A DNA stretch of 26,235 nt from Gammaproteobacteria bacterium (lineage in GTDB: Bacteria; Pseudomonadota; Gammaproteobacteria; DSM-16500). Shown piece after piece: positions 5,969 to 14,282 of the stretch; position 1 is the first letter of the stretch, and each line of letters starts with the position of its first letter. The DNA lies in assembly GCA_013287235.1 (NCBI GenBank), contig JABDEF010000014.1, positions 1 through 26,235 of the forward strand, written 5' to 3'. A program made the translations under genes and the position numbers. The notes beneath the pieces are model-generated. The model did no database searches, was not told where the DNA came from, and saw nothing but the letters and a program-made list of their open reading frames with translations.

Positions 5969-7671
5969 GCATACTTCGATAAATCAATTTCTACATCATG
6001 ATATTCATCTAAACTCGGTCTATGACCCACACTCACCACCGAACAAGTCGGTAATTTTTCTTTTAACAATTGAAACACCTGCTTTTCATGTGCTAGATCG
6101 AGAGAAGACGTACTTTCATCCATAAAAGCCCAATCGGGTTTGTGTAATAAAAGTCTCAACACAGAAATACGCTGCAATTCTCCCGGAGATAACAATTCTC
6201 CCCAACGTTCAACATCTAACAAACGATTTTTTAAATGCGGCAAGTCACAACAATCTAGCAATTTCTCCAAATCAGAATTTTTTACGGAGACTAATTTATC
6301 AGGAAATAATAACGCATCTTTCAATGATCCTAACGGCATATACGGTGTTTGCGGTAAAAACATGATATTTTTTTTGTCTGGCAGAGAAATTTCACCTTGA
6401 CCAAAAGGCCAAATACCTGCAAGTGTTCGAACAAACGTACTTTTACCTACCCCTGAAGGCCCCTTTATTACATAATGTTTTCCATGTTCAAATTGTTCTG
6501 CAATATTTTTTAATAATGATAATCCTTTGGGTGTTTGAATGTTCAAATCTTTGGTAATAATTTTATTTTGCGGATTTGGGAGGAATTGTATATGATTTTT
6601 TTGTTTCACTGTCACATCCAATTCATACATATGATTCAAAAAAGTTAACAATCGGCGTATCGTCGCGCGCCATTCCGCAATCGTCGTGTACGAATTCACT
6701 AAAAAAGAAAGTGCATCTTGGATTTTACCAAAAGCGGCAATCGATTGAACAAAACCGCCTAATTTAAAAACTTTATTAAAATAATTTGGTAAGACAACCG
6801 CGAGTGGAACCAGTACTGCAATTTGATTATAACTTGCCGTAAACCAAAATAATAATTTTTGTCTAATAATGATCGCATACCAATTGTCTAATACACCCGA
6901 AAAAATTTTTTGCAAAATATTTTTTTCATTATCTTCACCGCGGTACAATGCCACATGTTCCGAATGAGAACGGACATCAATCGCTGCAAAACGGAAATTG
7001 GCTTCTCGCCGTTGCTGCTCAAAGTTCAACATAATCAACGGACGACCTAATTTGAATGTGATCCAGGTGCCAAGGATATTATAGAGCATCCCCACCCAGA
7101 CCAAATAACCGGGAATATGTAATGTGCCTAAAGGACCTAAGGGAATCGTGAGAATACCGGATAATTCCCAAAGTACTAGCACAAATGCAAAAATCGTCAC
7201 AATTGAACTCACTAACCCTACGATTAAATTTAAAGAATTGAGTACTAAATTTTGAATATCTTCTTGAATACGTTGATCGGGATTGTCCGTTTGAATATCA
7301 AAACTTTCGAGATGATAATAACTTCTTCGTGCAAGCCAACGATCAAGAAATTCTTTCGTCAGCCATTGTCGCCATTTTAATCCTAAATAGGCTTGTATAT
7401 AAAAACGATACACATAAAGCACAATGTAAACAGCTGCCATGAAACAAAAAATGGCTAATAACTGGAGTGTTGCGCGAACATCATAATCTTGCAGCGCATC
7501 GTAAAAATAGTTATACCAAGTGGTAAAGAGAACATCAAAACCCACTAAAATAATCGTAAAAAAAAGAACAACAGCAAGTAGTCCGTAAGCAAAAAAACGA
7601 TGCTCTGATTCCCAATACATACGAATCAGCTGCCAAGCGGTGTAGGGACGAATTTTCAAATGCTGATCCAT
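5944..7671 (-). CDS. ABC exporter, SbmA/BacA-YddA type, fused permease and ATPase
   Basis: A 575-residue half-transporter with an N-terminal six-helix membrane domain (about 1-340) and a C-terminal ATPase. It is of the ABC_membrane_2 type found in YddA, SbmA/BacA relatives and peroxisomal ABCD proteins, including the YRFYIQAYLGLKWRQWLT segment and the NPDQRIQEDIQ loop. ATPase motifs, numbered from the chosen start, are Walker A GPSGVGKST (404-412), signature LSPGELQR (494-501), Walker B WAFMDE (514-519) and the switch His in SVGHR (550). It acts as a homodimer in the inner membrane; relatives move peptides, fatty acyl compounds or vitamin B12, and the substrate here is unknown. GGAGG five bases before the second ATG favours 7671 over 7683. 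The last codons and stop lie in an inserted palindromic element, so the C-terminus ends in SSNSR derived partly from it. Confidence 0.92.
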   Translation of the reverse strand: MDQHLKIRPYTAWQLIRMYWESEHRFFAYGLLAVVLFFTIILVGFDVLFTTWYNYFYDALQDYDVRATLQLLAIFCFMAAVYIVLYVYRFYIQAYLGLKWRQWLTKEFLDRWLARRSYYHLESFDIQTDNPDQRIQEDIQNLVLNSLNLIVGLVSSIVTIFAFVLVLWELSGILTIPLGPLGTLHIPGYLVWVGMLYNILGTWITFKLGRPLIMLNFEQQRREANFRFAAIDVRSHSEHVALYRGEDNEKNILQKIFSGVLDNWYAIIIRQKLLFWFTASYNQIAVLVPLAVVLPNYFNKVFKLGGFVQSIAAFGKIQDALSFLVNSYTTIAEWRATIRRLLTFLNHMYELDVTVKQKNHIQFLPNPQNKIITKDLNIQTPKGLSLLKNIAEQFEHGKHYVIKGPSGVGKSTFVRTLAGIWPFGQGEISLPDKKNIMFLPQTPYMPLGSLKDALLFPDKLVSVKNSDLEKLLDCCDLPHLKNRLLDVERWGELLSPGELQRISVLRLLLHKPDWAFMDESTSSLDLAHEKQVFQLLKEKLPTCSVVSVGHRPSLDEYHDVEIDLSKYARTSSNSR

Positions 7672-7736
7672 AAAAGCCTCCATGCTTTTTTGTTATCATA
7701 GCAAATAATGTGGTGGAAGGTTATAATTCTGGGACC

Positions 7737-7821
7737 CGTCGTCCCGTGATGCTCTTACACAGGACCCCTTGCTCGAGATCTCCCCGCAAGAGGTCCTGTG
7801 TAAAAGCATCACAGGACGACG
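7737..7821. repeat. Palindromic repeat, 85 bp
   Basis: The arms 7737-7766 and 7792-7821 are inverted copies with 28 of 30 bases matching (CGTCGTCCCGTGATGCT at the left end). An inner 5-bp stem CTTGC/GCAAG (7769-7773, 7786-7790) tops the hairpin. It fills the space between the divergent ABC exporter and lipoprotein genes and ends 10 bases before the ribosome binding site of the latter, so it could affect the leader of that mRNA. The motif CGTCGTCCCG also opens the repeat at 19435. Confidence 0.85.
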
Positions 7822-7838
7822 TTCATAGGAAGAACAAT

Positions 7839-8672
7839 ATGTTTCAAAAAAAAATTCTCATATCCTTTCTCTTGATCGCTATGCTGACCTTTTCCGCATG
7901 CACCTATAACCCATTAAGCGAAAATAATCATTTGACCGGCAATGCCTTAAGCACCGCCGTCGGGGCGGCAGCCGGTGCTGGAACGGCTGCTGCATTGGGT
8001 GCAACCAAACCACTTCCTTTAGCCACCGCCGCATTGGCCGGTGCAAGTGTGGGTTATTATGTATCGACATTGCGCTTTGCTGCAGCCGGTATTTATCAAG
8101 CAGGTGGACAAGTTTTCACACAAGGCGATTATCTTACTATTGTGATTCCAACCGATGACCTCTTTGAAGATAATTCCACCGAACTTTTACCAGAAGCCGA
8201 ACCTGCACTTCAAAGTGCTGCTAATGTCTTAAAACGTTTTGGTTGTCAAAATATTCTCATTTCTGGTAACACAAGCGGATTTGGTACCACCAAATATGAA
8301 CATAGAATTTCTGAAGGACGCGCTAAAGAAGTTGCGGCATTTTTGTGGAAAGAAGGGATTAATCAATTCCAACATTATAGTATTACATTACGCCATTTAG
8401 ATTATGTGGGATATGGAAATTATTTCCCTATTGCAACAGATCTTTATAACAAAGGCATACGTCAAAACAGCCGTATTCAAATCACCGCTTACCCCACAAA
8501 AGAACAATTAATGTTAGACGAAGGATCAATAATATTTAATAACATGGCAGGCATTGATGAAGCACATCCGCCTGCACGAGGTCCTGCGATTAATTTAGCG
8601 GAAAGATCTAATAATAGTGAGGTTCTGGAAGAGACAGCGACAAGTCGAATTAGCAAAGAAGATGATCCTTAG
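7839..8672 (+). CDS. OmpA-family lipoprotein with glycine-zipper segment
   Basis: A predicted envelope lipoprotein of 277 residues. Residues 1-20 form a lipoprotein signal (FLLIAMLTFSAC) with the lipidated Cys21; the -3 position is Phe rather than the usual Leu. Residues 33-75 are Gly/Ala-rich with repeated small residues, as in glycine-zipper domains that can span or associate with membranes. Residues 100-240 match the OmpA C-terminal fold: FEDNSTELLPEAEPALQSAA, then ISGNTSG and RISEGRAKEVAAFL. In classic OmpA the motif is GHTD, whose Asp with a later Arg binds diaminopimelate in peptidoglycan. Here Asp is replaced by Ser146 while Arg161 remains, so binding may be weakened. AGGA seven bases before the ATG fixes the start; an upstream extension through the palindromic repeat is rejected. 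The tail from about 240 is charged. Confidence 0.85.
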   Translation: MFQKKILISFLLIAMLTFSACTYNPLSENNHLTGNALSTAVGAAAGAGTAAALGATKPLPLATAALAGASVGYYVSTLRFAAAGIYQAGGQVFTQGDYLTIVIPTDDLFEDNSTELLPEAEPALQSAANVLKRFGCQNILISGNTSGFGTTKYEHRISEGRAKEVAAFLWKEGINQFQHYSITLRHLDYVGYGNYFPIATDLYNKGIRQNSRIQITAYPTKEQLMLDEGSIIFNNMAGIDEAHPPARGPAINLAERSNNSEVLEETATSRISKEDDP

Positions 8673-8687
8673 ACTCATATTCTCATT

Positions 8688-8876
8688 AAAATCCCCTCTC
8701 CCGGAGCGCTTTTTGCGAGGGGAGAGGGCAGGGTGAGGGTGCTAGTAATCTGCACGGCTTCTAAAAAATAAATTAACATAAAATGTTTTTTTCTTGCTAT
8801 TAAATCGTGCCAAGCTAAAAACCCTCACCCCTTCCCCCTCTCCCCTCGCAAAAAGCGCTCCGGGAGAGGGGATTTA
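8688..8876. mobile_element. MITE-like element with long terminal inverted repeats
   Basis: Terminal arms of about 53-56 bp (8688-8740 and 8821-8876) are inverted copies apart from a 3-base indel. Each arm is itself a hairpin built on CCTCTCCCGGAGCGCTTTTT and GCGAGGGGAGAGGG. The 80-base middle is AT-rich and has no coding potential. The layout is that of a non-autonomous element, but no clear target duplication is visible. It fills the gap between the convergent lipoprotein and waaC genes and could end both transcripts. A one-hairpin relative with the same GAGCGCTTTTGCGA core is at 15371-15412. Confidence 0.75.
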
Positions 8877-8885
8877 ACTTTCCTT

Positions 8886-9899
8886 TTACAGTTCTTTAAA
8901 TTTTTCCCACACCATCTCTGGCTTTATCGCCAACATACAGAGAGCTTCCGGATGTTTCTCATTGTTATATTGACAATCATGTAAATAACATTCTTTACAA
9001 CCAAACGGTGTCACTTGATGGATTTGATTTAACCCCGTCGTCCCAATCCGTTTCACACTGGTTGAACCATAGAGTGTAATTGATGGGACATTAAGCGATG
9101 CCGCTAAATGACTTAAACCGGTATCACTGCAAACCGCCCCTTTTGAATTTATTAAAATATAAGCTTGCTCTGAAAGATTACAAAAAGACAGCACTTTCGC
9201 ATTCGGTTGATTGGATGCAATGCGAATGGCACGCTCTTTTTCAAGCGAATTGCCCCAAGGCAATAACACATGATACCCATCTCTTTCTGCCAAAGAAATC
9301 AATCGACGCCAATATGCTTCCGGCCACATTTTGGATGACCAACTCGCATTATGCACAAATACGAGATAATTCTCCGGCAAAGTAAATCTTGGCTTAGAAA
9401 AAGAATAATCGAGAATGCCGTAGTCTGGTTTATCATTGACGAAAGGATAATCCAAACACTCCGAAAATAATAATCGTAACCGAGTAATTGCATGTATGTC
9501 CTTATCAACAAAAATCTTTTTTTGATAAGCATAACTTGCAATCCGTTCTGCTGCGGAATATTTATCTAAACCACACCGTACCCCTCGCGATAAAAAGGTA
9601 ACGAGCGCACTTTTAAAATTCGTTTGTCCATCAATCACAAAATCATACGATTCTTTACGTAAATTTTTCAAAAATTGTTTTAATTGATCCCTGGATTGCA
9701 AGAAATTTTTTCGCCACTCTCGATGCGATGTTCGAATAATTTTTTTAACGGCTGGATGAAAACTTGCGACTTCTGAAAAATTTTTTTCAATGACCCAATC
9801 AAATGAAATGTCTTTGTAATGACGTTTTGCATCCGTGATCGCGGGCAATGCATGTAACAAATCACCCATGGAAGTCAGTTTAACAAATAAAACGCGCAT
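8886..9899 (-). CDS. waaC: Lipopolysaccharide heptosyltransferase I
   Basis: A GT-B glycosyltransferase (family GT9) that adds the first L-glycero-D-manno-heptose to Kdo of the LPS inner core at the cytoplasmic face of the inner membrane. The 337-residue length is normal. The N-terminus MRVLFVKLTSMGDLLHALPA carries the conserved KLTSMGD-LLHALPA pattern of WaaC, including the catalytic Asp12-13 region. The C-terminal domain has SDTGLSHLAASLNVPSITLYG, which binds the sugar nucleotide, followed by the GTTG segment. The gene starts two bases after the oxygenase stop and is last in a waaF-oxygenase-waaC operon. The presence of WaaC and WaaF shows that a heptose-containing core is made. Confidence 0.95.
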   Translation of the reverse strand: MRVLFVKLTSMGDLLHALPAITDAKRHYKDISFDWVIEKNFSEVASFHPAVKKIIRTSHREWRKNFLQSRDQLKQFLKNLRKESYDFVIDGQTNFKSALVTFLSRGVRCGLDKYSAAERIASYAYQKKIFVDKDIHAITRLRLLFSECLDYPFVNDKPDYGILDYSFSKPRFTLPENYLVFVHNASWSSKMWPEAYWRRLISLAERDGYHVLLPWGNSLEKERAIRIASNQPNAKVLSFCNLSEQAYILINSKGAVCSDTGLSHLAASLNVPSITLYGSTSVKRIGTTGLNQIHQVTPFGCKECYLHDCQYNNEKHPEALCMLAIKPEMVWEKFKEL

Positions 9900-9901
9900 A
9901 A

Positions 9902-10537
9902 CTAATAATTCTCTTCAAAAACACGAGGGAACAATCGCTTTAACCACGCAGTAAATCGATGATGATTTAAATGTTTATTTAAGGCGGCGGGACTCGCGAG
10001 ATAATTTAATTGTAATGATAAACGTTTCCCTACAAAGGGTGTATGCCCGTGCCAACAGTTGGGCGTTACCTTGAAAATCAAACACGTGCCTGCAAGCGGT
10101 GATATTTCTTCTACATAATCCTCCAACGAATGTGGGTTTTTTAAAAGACGTAATTTACCCGCGTCAGTTTCCCACGTAGAATTCATATATAAAAGTACAG
10201 TAATTAATTTACTTTTACTATCGGTGTGAATCTTGCCATCACGTTCAGACGTCGCCCCGCGTAATGTGAGCATGGTGGGTTTCCCTATGAGATCGATTGC
10301 GAATTTTTTTGCAATGACTTCTTGTAAATCTGATCCTTGTAGTTCTTCCACAAATGAATGAAATAACGAATCTTGCGATAAAGCACTGGCAGGAATACTT
10401 CCGCGATGTTTAATGTCAGGAAAATTTTCCGTAAGCGGTTTGAGATATTCTGGCTTAATAAAAGCGGGAATCACGCAATAAGGAAAAGGTTCATTTTTGA
10501 GAGATGCTTTTTGCAGTGCTTCGATATTAATAAACAT
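9902..10537 (-). CDS. 2-oxoglutarate/Fe(II)-dependent dioxygenase in the LPS-core operon
   Basis: A 211-residue protein with the double-stranded beta-helix motifs of 2OG-Fe(II) oxygenases: the iron ligands His104 and Asp106 (GKIHTDSKSK), a distal His163 or 165 in CWHGHTPF, and the 2OG-binding Arg172 in GKRLSLQLNY. The N-terminal PFPYCVIPAFIKPEYLKPL matches the usual lead-in of this family. Such enzymes hydroxylate amino acids, lipids or sugars. AAGGA seven bases before the ATG sets the start. It lies between waaF (11 bases away) and waaC (2 bases away), almost certainly in one transcript, so an LPS-core or lipid A substrate is the simplest proposal. Kdo hydroxylation by a 2OG enzyme is known in other bacteria, but orthology cannot be shown from reading alone. 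Confidence 0.85.
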   Translation of the reverse strand: MFINIEALQKASLKNEPFPYCVIPAFIKPEYLKPLTENFPDIKHRGSIPASALSQDSLFHSFVEELQGSDLQEVIAKKFAIDLIGKPTMLTLRGATSERDGKIHTDSKSKLITVLLYMNSTWETDAGKLRLLKNPHSLEDYVEEISPLAGTCLIFKVTPNCWHGHTPFVGKRLSLQLNYLASPAALNKHLNHHRFTAWLKRLFPRVFEENY

Positions 10538-10548
10538 TTGATTTTCCT

Positions 10549-11565
10549 TTATAAAAGTTCCGTGATCGCCGAAAGTACCATGGCAGGGGATAAATCACGC
10601 ATACAACGCTGATGCTGCAAAGGACAGGTTCGCTCAAAGCATGGTTGACAATCCAGTGATAATGACAAGGTTTTTGCTTTTTTATGTAATGGTGGCGTAA
10701 ATCCAGCACTGGTTGGACCGTACACTGCAATCAACGGTCTTTTTAAAGCCGCGGCAATATGCATTAAACCCGAATCATTACTAACAACCACATGCGCTAA
10801 AGCGAGTAAGTCGACTGCTTCTTCTAAGTTGGTAAGACCCGCTAAATTGATAGCGCGTCCTTTCGTCAATGCACGAATTTTTTCGGCACCTTCTCGATCT
10901 TTGGGAGACCCAAAAATCCAAACTGCCCAGCCTTGATTCAATTTCTCATTTGCAATGTCTGCATAATGTTCTTCTGGCCAGCGCTTTGCGTACCCGAACT
11001 CAGCTCCCGGACAAAGGGCAAGAATGAGAGTACCCCCGATATGTAATGCGTGTTTTTCAAGGGCTTTTGTTTGAGTTTCTTTCGAAATATGTAATTCAGG
11101 AATAGGATACGCTGAAGGCAAGGGTGCATTCGGGGCTAAACCCAGTGCCATAAACCGTTCAATCATGAGAGGATAGCGCGCTTTATCCAAATAACGTAGA
11201 TCATTTAAGACAACATAACGCATTTCACCTCGCCACCCGGTGCGTTTCGGAATACGCGCAAACCAAGGAATAAGCGCTGATTTAAAAGAATTCGGTAAAA
11301 GAATAGCTTGGGTATATTGATTTTGTCTTAATGAAACACCTAATTGATATCGTGCTTTCAAATTCAAAACACCATGCTCGATAGGCATCACGATTGGCTT
11401 ACGAACTTCAGGCATACGGGCAAGCAGTGGCAAACTCCAGCCCGGCGCCAAGACATCAATGGTAGCCTCTGGGATATTTTGTTTGATCAGTTTAAAAAGG
11501 CATTGGGCCATGACCATATCACCCACCCAGGCTGGCCCGACAATGAGAATATTAGGGTTCGTCAT
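10549..11565 (-). CDS. waaF: Lipopolysaccharide heptosyltransferase II
   Basis: A GT9 glycosyltransferase that adds the second heptose of the inner LPS core from ADP-heptose. The 338 residues start NPNILIVGPAWVGDMVMAQ, the WaaF form of the N-terminal loop with its catalytic Asp, and contain the WaaF signature LPNSFKSALIPWFARIPKRT followed by GWRGEMRY. The C-terminal NDSGLMHIAAAL binds the nucleotide sugar. Near the end are the cysteines of CQPCFERTCPLQHQRCM, also typical of WaaF. The start codon lies within the end of the upstream zinc-finger gene (14-base overlap), which implies translational coupling. It is upstream of the dioxygenase and waaC on the same strand. Confidence 0.96.
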   Translation of the reverse strand: MTNPNILIVGPAWVGDMVMAQCLFKLIKQNIPEATIDVLAPGWSLPLLARMPEVRKPIVMPIEHGVLNLKARYQLGVSLRQNQYTQAILLPNSFKSALIPWFARIPKRTGWRGEMRYVVLNDLRYLDKARYPLMIERFMALGLAPNAPLPSAYPIPELHISKETQTKALEKHALHIGGTLILALCPGAEFGYAKRWPEEHYADIANEKLNQGWAVWIFGSPKDREGAEKIRALTKGRAINLAGLTNLEEAVDLLALAHVVVSNDSGLMHIAAALKRPLIAVYGPTSAGFTPPLHKKAKTLSLSLDCQPCFERTCPLQHQRCMRDLSPAMVLSAITELL

Positions 11566-11758
11566 CTTTTAATATAAATTCCGCATCACAATAGGGGCAA
11601 ACCGCTCTTCCTGTTTTTTCAATGGGCAAATAAACCCGTGGATGGGCATCCCAAAGCCGCATATCCGGCATAGGGCAGCACAAGGGCAAATCCGCCCGGG
11701 TCACTTCATAGCGCCTTTTTGTACAACCCGCTGGATGCTCGGGTGTCGTGGTTTGCAT
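11552..11758 (-). CDS. CHCC-type zinc-finger protein
   Basis: A 68-residue protein of the zf-CHCC family, related to the zinc-binding subunit NDUFS6 of mitochondrial complex I; the bacterial role is not established. Candidate zinc ligands are Cys28 in LPLCCPMPD, His39 in WDAHPRVYL, and Cys54 and Cys57 in CPYCDAEFIL. The spacing fits the family pattern HPRVYL-x-CPYC. It is first in the LPS-core operon and overlaps waaF by 14 bases; the same neighbourhood with waaF is common in gammaproteobacteria. Whether it serves the respiratory chain or the LPS pathway cannot be told here. Confidence 0.92.
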   Translation of the reverse strand: MQTTTPEHPAGCTKRRYEVTRADLPLCCPMPDMRLWDAHPRVYLPIEKTGRAVCPYCDAEFILKDDEP

Positions 11759-11802
11759 AAAAAACCCTCTTATTTCAAGGTGGGCTTATGATAACTGATT
11801 TT

Positions 11803-11876
11803 CAGGTGAGAGGCCAACTATAGGATTTGAGGATAATTTCTCATTTACGTCCGATATCTTCAAATCCAGTCACCTG
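11803..11876. repeat. Two-tier hairpin between kinase and LPS operon
   Basis: An outer 7-bp stem CAGGTGA/TCACCTG (11803-11809, 11870-11876) encloses an inner stem GGATTTGAGGATA (11823-11835) paired with 11855-11867 (12 of 13). It lies after the kinase stop and just upstream of the zinc-finger gene start, both on the minus strand. A transcription-termination or leader role is possible; no T-run follows the stem. Confidence 0.5.
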
Positions 11877-11982
11877 CTTCAAGACTTGACCCTTGAGTTT
11901 TAAAAAATGGATTCCACTAGCGCATAAAAAACAGGTGCAGAAGTAGATTTGACTGTTTATCGGTTCTTATTGCAATTACTAA

Positions 11983-14076
11983 TCAAACATCAAGACTCGA
12001 CCCCTGTTTGCTTTTTAAAGTTTGGAGGTTTGGAGTTTGTGGAGCTCCGTCCTGGTTTCCAGGATTTACTGTTATTGTCGGAGTCGGAGTTAGTTGCTGG
12101 CTTAATGGCACTACTATAGTAGGGGTAAATGATGTTAAACCCCCACTAACTTTTTTATGTTGTTGACTATTATCTGAATCAAAATGGGGATCATTTCCAA
12201 TTAAAGGCTTGAAAATGTGAGTCGTAGAACCTTTTGCTATCAAGGGATGCCCGCTTTTTTTCTCTGTACTTACCACAATTTTTGCTTCAGCAATAGGCGA
12301 CGCGCTCTCAACTTGAGAAGAAGATTTGTTAGTACATTTATTCCAAACCCATTTTCCTAAAGATTTTATACGTCTTGCTATCCCACAGGCTAACGGATAT
12401 GCAAAAAGACAAACAAAATATCCTATCCCCGTAGCAATAGAAGGAGTAGCTGCACCCAAAAAAGTACCAATAACTAAACATGCTTTAGCTAAGCCTGCAA
12501 GAACCAAAGCTGCACCTGGTATAAATGCACCAACGCCAAAACTAAGCAAAATTACTACAGTAATTGCCACACCAAGCCAAATCCAATACTTATTTTTATC
12601 ATAAAAATCCCTTATTTTGTTTGAATTATTACCTAAAACACCTCCCGTCACTCCACCTGCAAATACTGAACCCCCGAAAACTATACCTGTCCAAGTAAAA
12701 GCACCCAAAAAGGTTAGAGGCACAGCAAGGACAAATCCAATCAGTAATCCAATTAAAGCGCCACAGAAAATTTCAAGAAATTTTTTACATACTGAAAATC
12801 CACAGCAAGTTTCAAGAAATGCGTCCCATTTGCTTTCTTTTCTTACCTTTTGACGTGGCTTTTTCTTAAATGTTTCAAACTGTATCAATGTATGCGTTAA
12901 TGATTTCTGGGACATTTTATCAACTTCAATTTTTTCTAGAGCATCTATTGCATCTTGGACAATAGATCGTTGCTCTACTTCAGGATTCAACATTTTTTTT
13001 ACGAGTTTCTTTATATCTTCATTTTTTATGTCATCAACACTATTATTGCGCGCTAGTTCTCTTGGGACAAATAAACGCAAAAATGTTTTACCTAATGCGT
13101 ATATATCAGTTTTTTCATTGTATTGACATTTCCTATAAAAAGCAGGGTTTTTCTCATTTATTGCTATTTCTGGCGCTATATAACCATTTGTTCCACAAAA
13201 CTCCCCTTTCCACTCTAAAGGCTCTCCTTGTTTCACCATTACCGAATAACCAAAATCGATAATACTTACATTTACCTTATAACCTCCTTCAGAATTTTGA
13301 TCAGGAATAATATCAACGAAAAAATGTTCTGGTTTAAGATCACGATGAAGTATTCCCCGTTTATGAAGATTTCGCACTGTTTCAAGCATTTTTTTAGCAA
13401 TGGTAAGACGAATTGCTTCCGGTAGGTTCGTTCGTTTTAAAAGCTTGTCGAGACTAACGCCTTTTTCTGGCCTTAAAAACATATGAGATTGAGTCTTGCT
13501 TTTGATAAGTTCTTTTGTATATGATTTATTTAACTTAACGTTAATATGTTGTTCATTTTTAGGATTAATATATTTACTTTCTTCGAGTGCTTCAACTTTA
13601 GTAGGGTCTATAGTTATAGTTTTTACAATACCTTCCTCTTTTGTCTGTAGATCTTTAAACTTTCTTACAACACAAGCGTTTTTACCACTCTTTTCGTTTT
13701 TATACAGTGGTTCGCCAGGGAGAATCACTAAGATCCTTACTTGATTGAGATCGGATTCTTTCTTTTCCTCAGAACATATGAAATCATTAGGACATGTGAG
13801 AAATTCAAAATTTATTCCCCTCCAATTTCCGCTGCTATAGTATACCGGCTTATCTGTTGGCAGTTTATATTTTAGAATATTTTTCTGAACGATTTGAGTA
13901 AACCCTTTCTCAAACTCCGGTCCCATTTTTTCTTCATAATTAAAATCCATATCCGCTGGAATTGAACTTTTAGAAGCTAATTTTTTATCTTTTTCACCTA
14001 CTACAATTGGTGACACACCCTCCGACTTTTCAGTAATGCATATTGCATTGCTATTTTGTTTGTGACTCGAGGGCAT
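11983..14076 (-). CDS. Eukaryote-like Ser/Thr protein kinase with C-terminal membrane segments
   Basis: A 697-residue protein. Residues about 130-385 have the protein-kinase core: HRDLKPEHFF (244-253), DFG (274-276), GTNGYIAPEI with APE at 301-303, subdomain IX Asp324 in EKTDIYALG and Arg370. The catalytic-loop Asn of HRDxKxxN is replaced by His251, which may change metal binding. I cannot place the glycine-rich loop with certainty; Lys139 or Lys152 could be the ATP lysine. Residues 430-482 and about 496-566 are hydrophobic and Gly/Ala-rich, giving about four membrane passes. A Pro/Thr-rich tail of about 120 residues follows. No N-terminal signal is seen. The layout resembles effectors that bacteria deliver into host membranes, but secretion is inferred. 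It is AT-rich and stands alone, with a promoter at 14112-14140. Confidence 0.88.
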   Translation of the reverse strand: MPSSHKQNSNAICITEKSEGVSPIVVGEKDKKLASKSSIPADMDFNYEEKMGPEFEKGFTQIVQKNILKYKLPTDKPVYYSSGNWRGINFEFLTCPNDFICSEEKKESDLNQVRILVILPGEPLYKNEKSGKNACVVRKFKDLQTKEEGIVKTITIDPTKVEALEESKYINPKNEQHINVKLNKSYTKELIKSKTQSHMFLRPEKGVSLDKLLKRTNLPEAIRLTIAKKMLETVRNLHKRGILHRDLKPEHFFVDIIPDQNSEGGYKVNVSIIDFGYSVMVKQGEPLEWKGEFCGTNGYIAPEIAINEKNPAFYRKCQYNEKTDIYALGKTFLRLFVPRELARNNSVDDIKNEDIKKLVKKMLNPEVEQRSIVQDAIDALEKIEVDKMSQKSLTHTLIQFETFKKKPRQKVRKESKWDAFLETCCGFSVCKKFLEIFCGALIGLLIGFVLAVPLTFLGAFTWTGIVFGGSVFAGGVTGGVLGNNSNKIRDFYDKNKYWIWLGVAITVVILLSFGVGAFIPGAALVLAGLAKACLVIGTFLGAATPSIATGIGYFVCLFAYPLACGIARRIKSLGKWVWNKCTNKSSSQVESASPIAEAKIVVSTEKKSGHPLIAKGSTTHIFKPLIGNDPHFDSDNSQQHKKVSGGLTSFTPTIVVPLSQQLTPTPTITVNPGNQDGAPQTPNLQTLKSKQGSSLDV

Positions 14077-14111
14077 ATTATATTGAAAACCATGTAATTA
14101 GTATGATCATT

Positions 14112-14140
14112 ATTATATCAAAAGGTTAAAAAAAACACAA
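14112..14140 (-). promoter_or_regulatory. Likely sigma70 promoter of the kinase gene
   Basis: On the minus strand TTGTGT (14140-14135) and a perfect TATAAT (14117-14112) are spaced by 17 bases. The start site would lie about 28 bases before the ATG at 14076. A second TATAAT abuts the ATG itself but has no partner. No clear Shine-Dalgarno sequence is present, so the exact protein start is less certain than the promoter. Confidence 0.6.
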
Positions 14141-14244
14141 TCTATGTAAATTATAAAAAATTATTTATAATCAATGAATTATATTTTGAACTGACTTTGT
14201 AACTATTCGGAAGTGCTTGGCCGTGTCGATCCAAAGCTATCTGG

Positions 14245-14282
14245 ATTGCCGCGCCCCGCGAAAAGCGTGCGGGGCTCGCAAT
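14245..14282. repeat. Short GC-rich palindrome
   Basis: ATTGCCGCGCCCCGCG (14245-14260) faces GCGTGCGGGGCTCGCAAT (14265-14282), an imperfect inverted repeat. It is the GGATTGC/GCGAG type of the larger palindrome at 5845-5937. It sits inside the broken RelE-like gene, so it probably took part in its inactivation. Confidence 0.7.

Noticed and set aside
7710..7838. 43-codon N-terminal extension of the lipoprotein
   Set aside because: It is translated from a palindromic repeat; the ATG at 7839 has a good AGGA and begins a lipoprotein signal.
12326..13744. Several plus-strand frames of 65-92 codons opposite the kinase
   Set aside because: They are antisense shadows of a clear kinase gene with intact motifs and show no protein family features.
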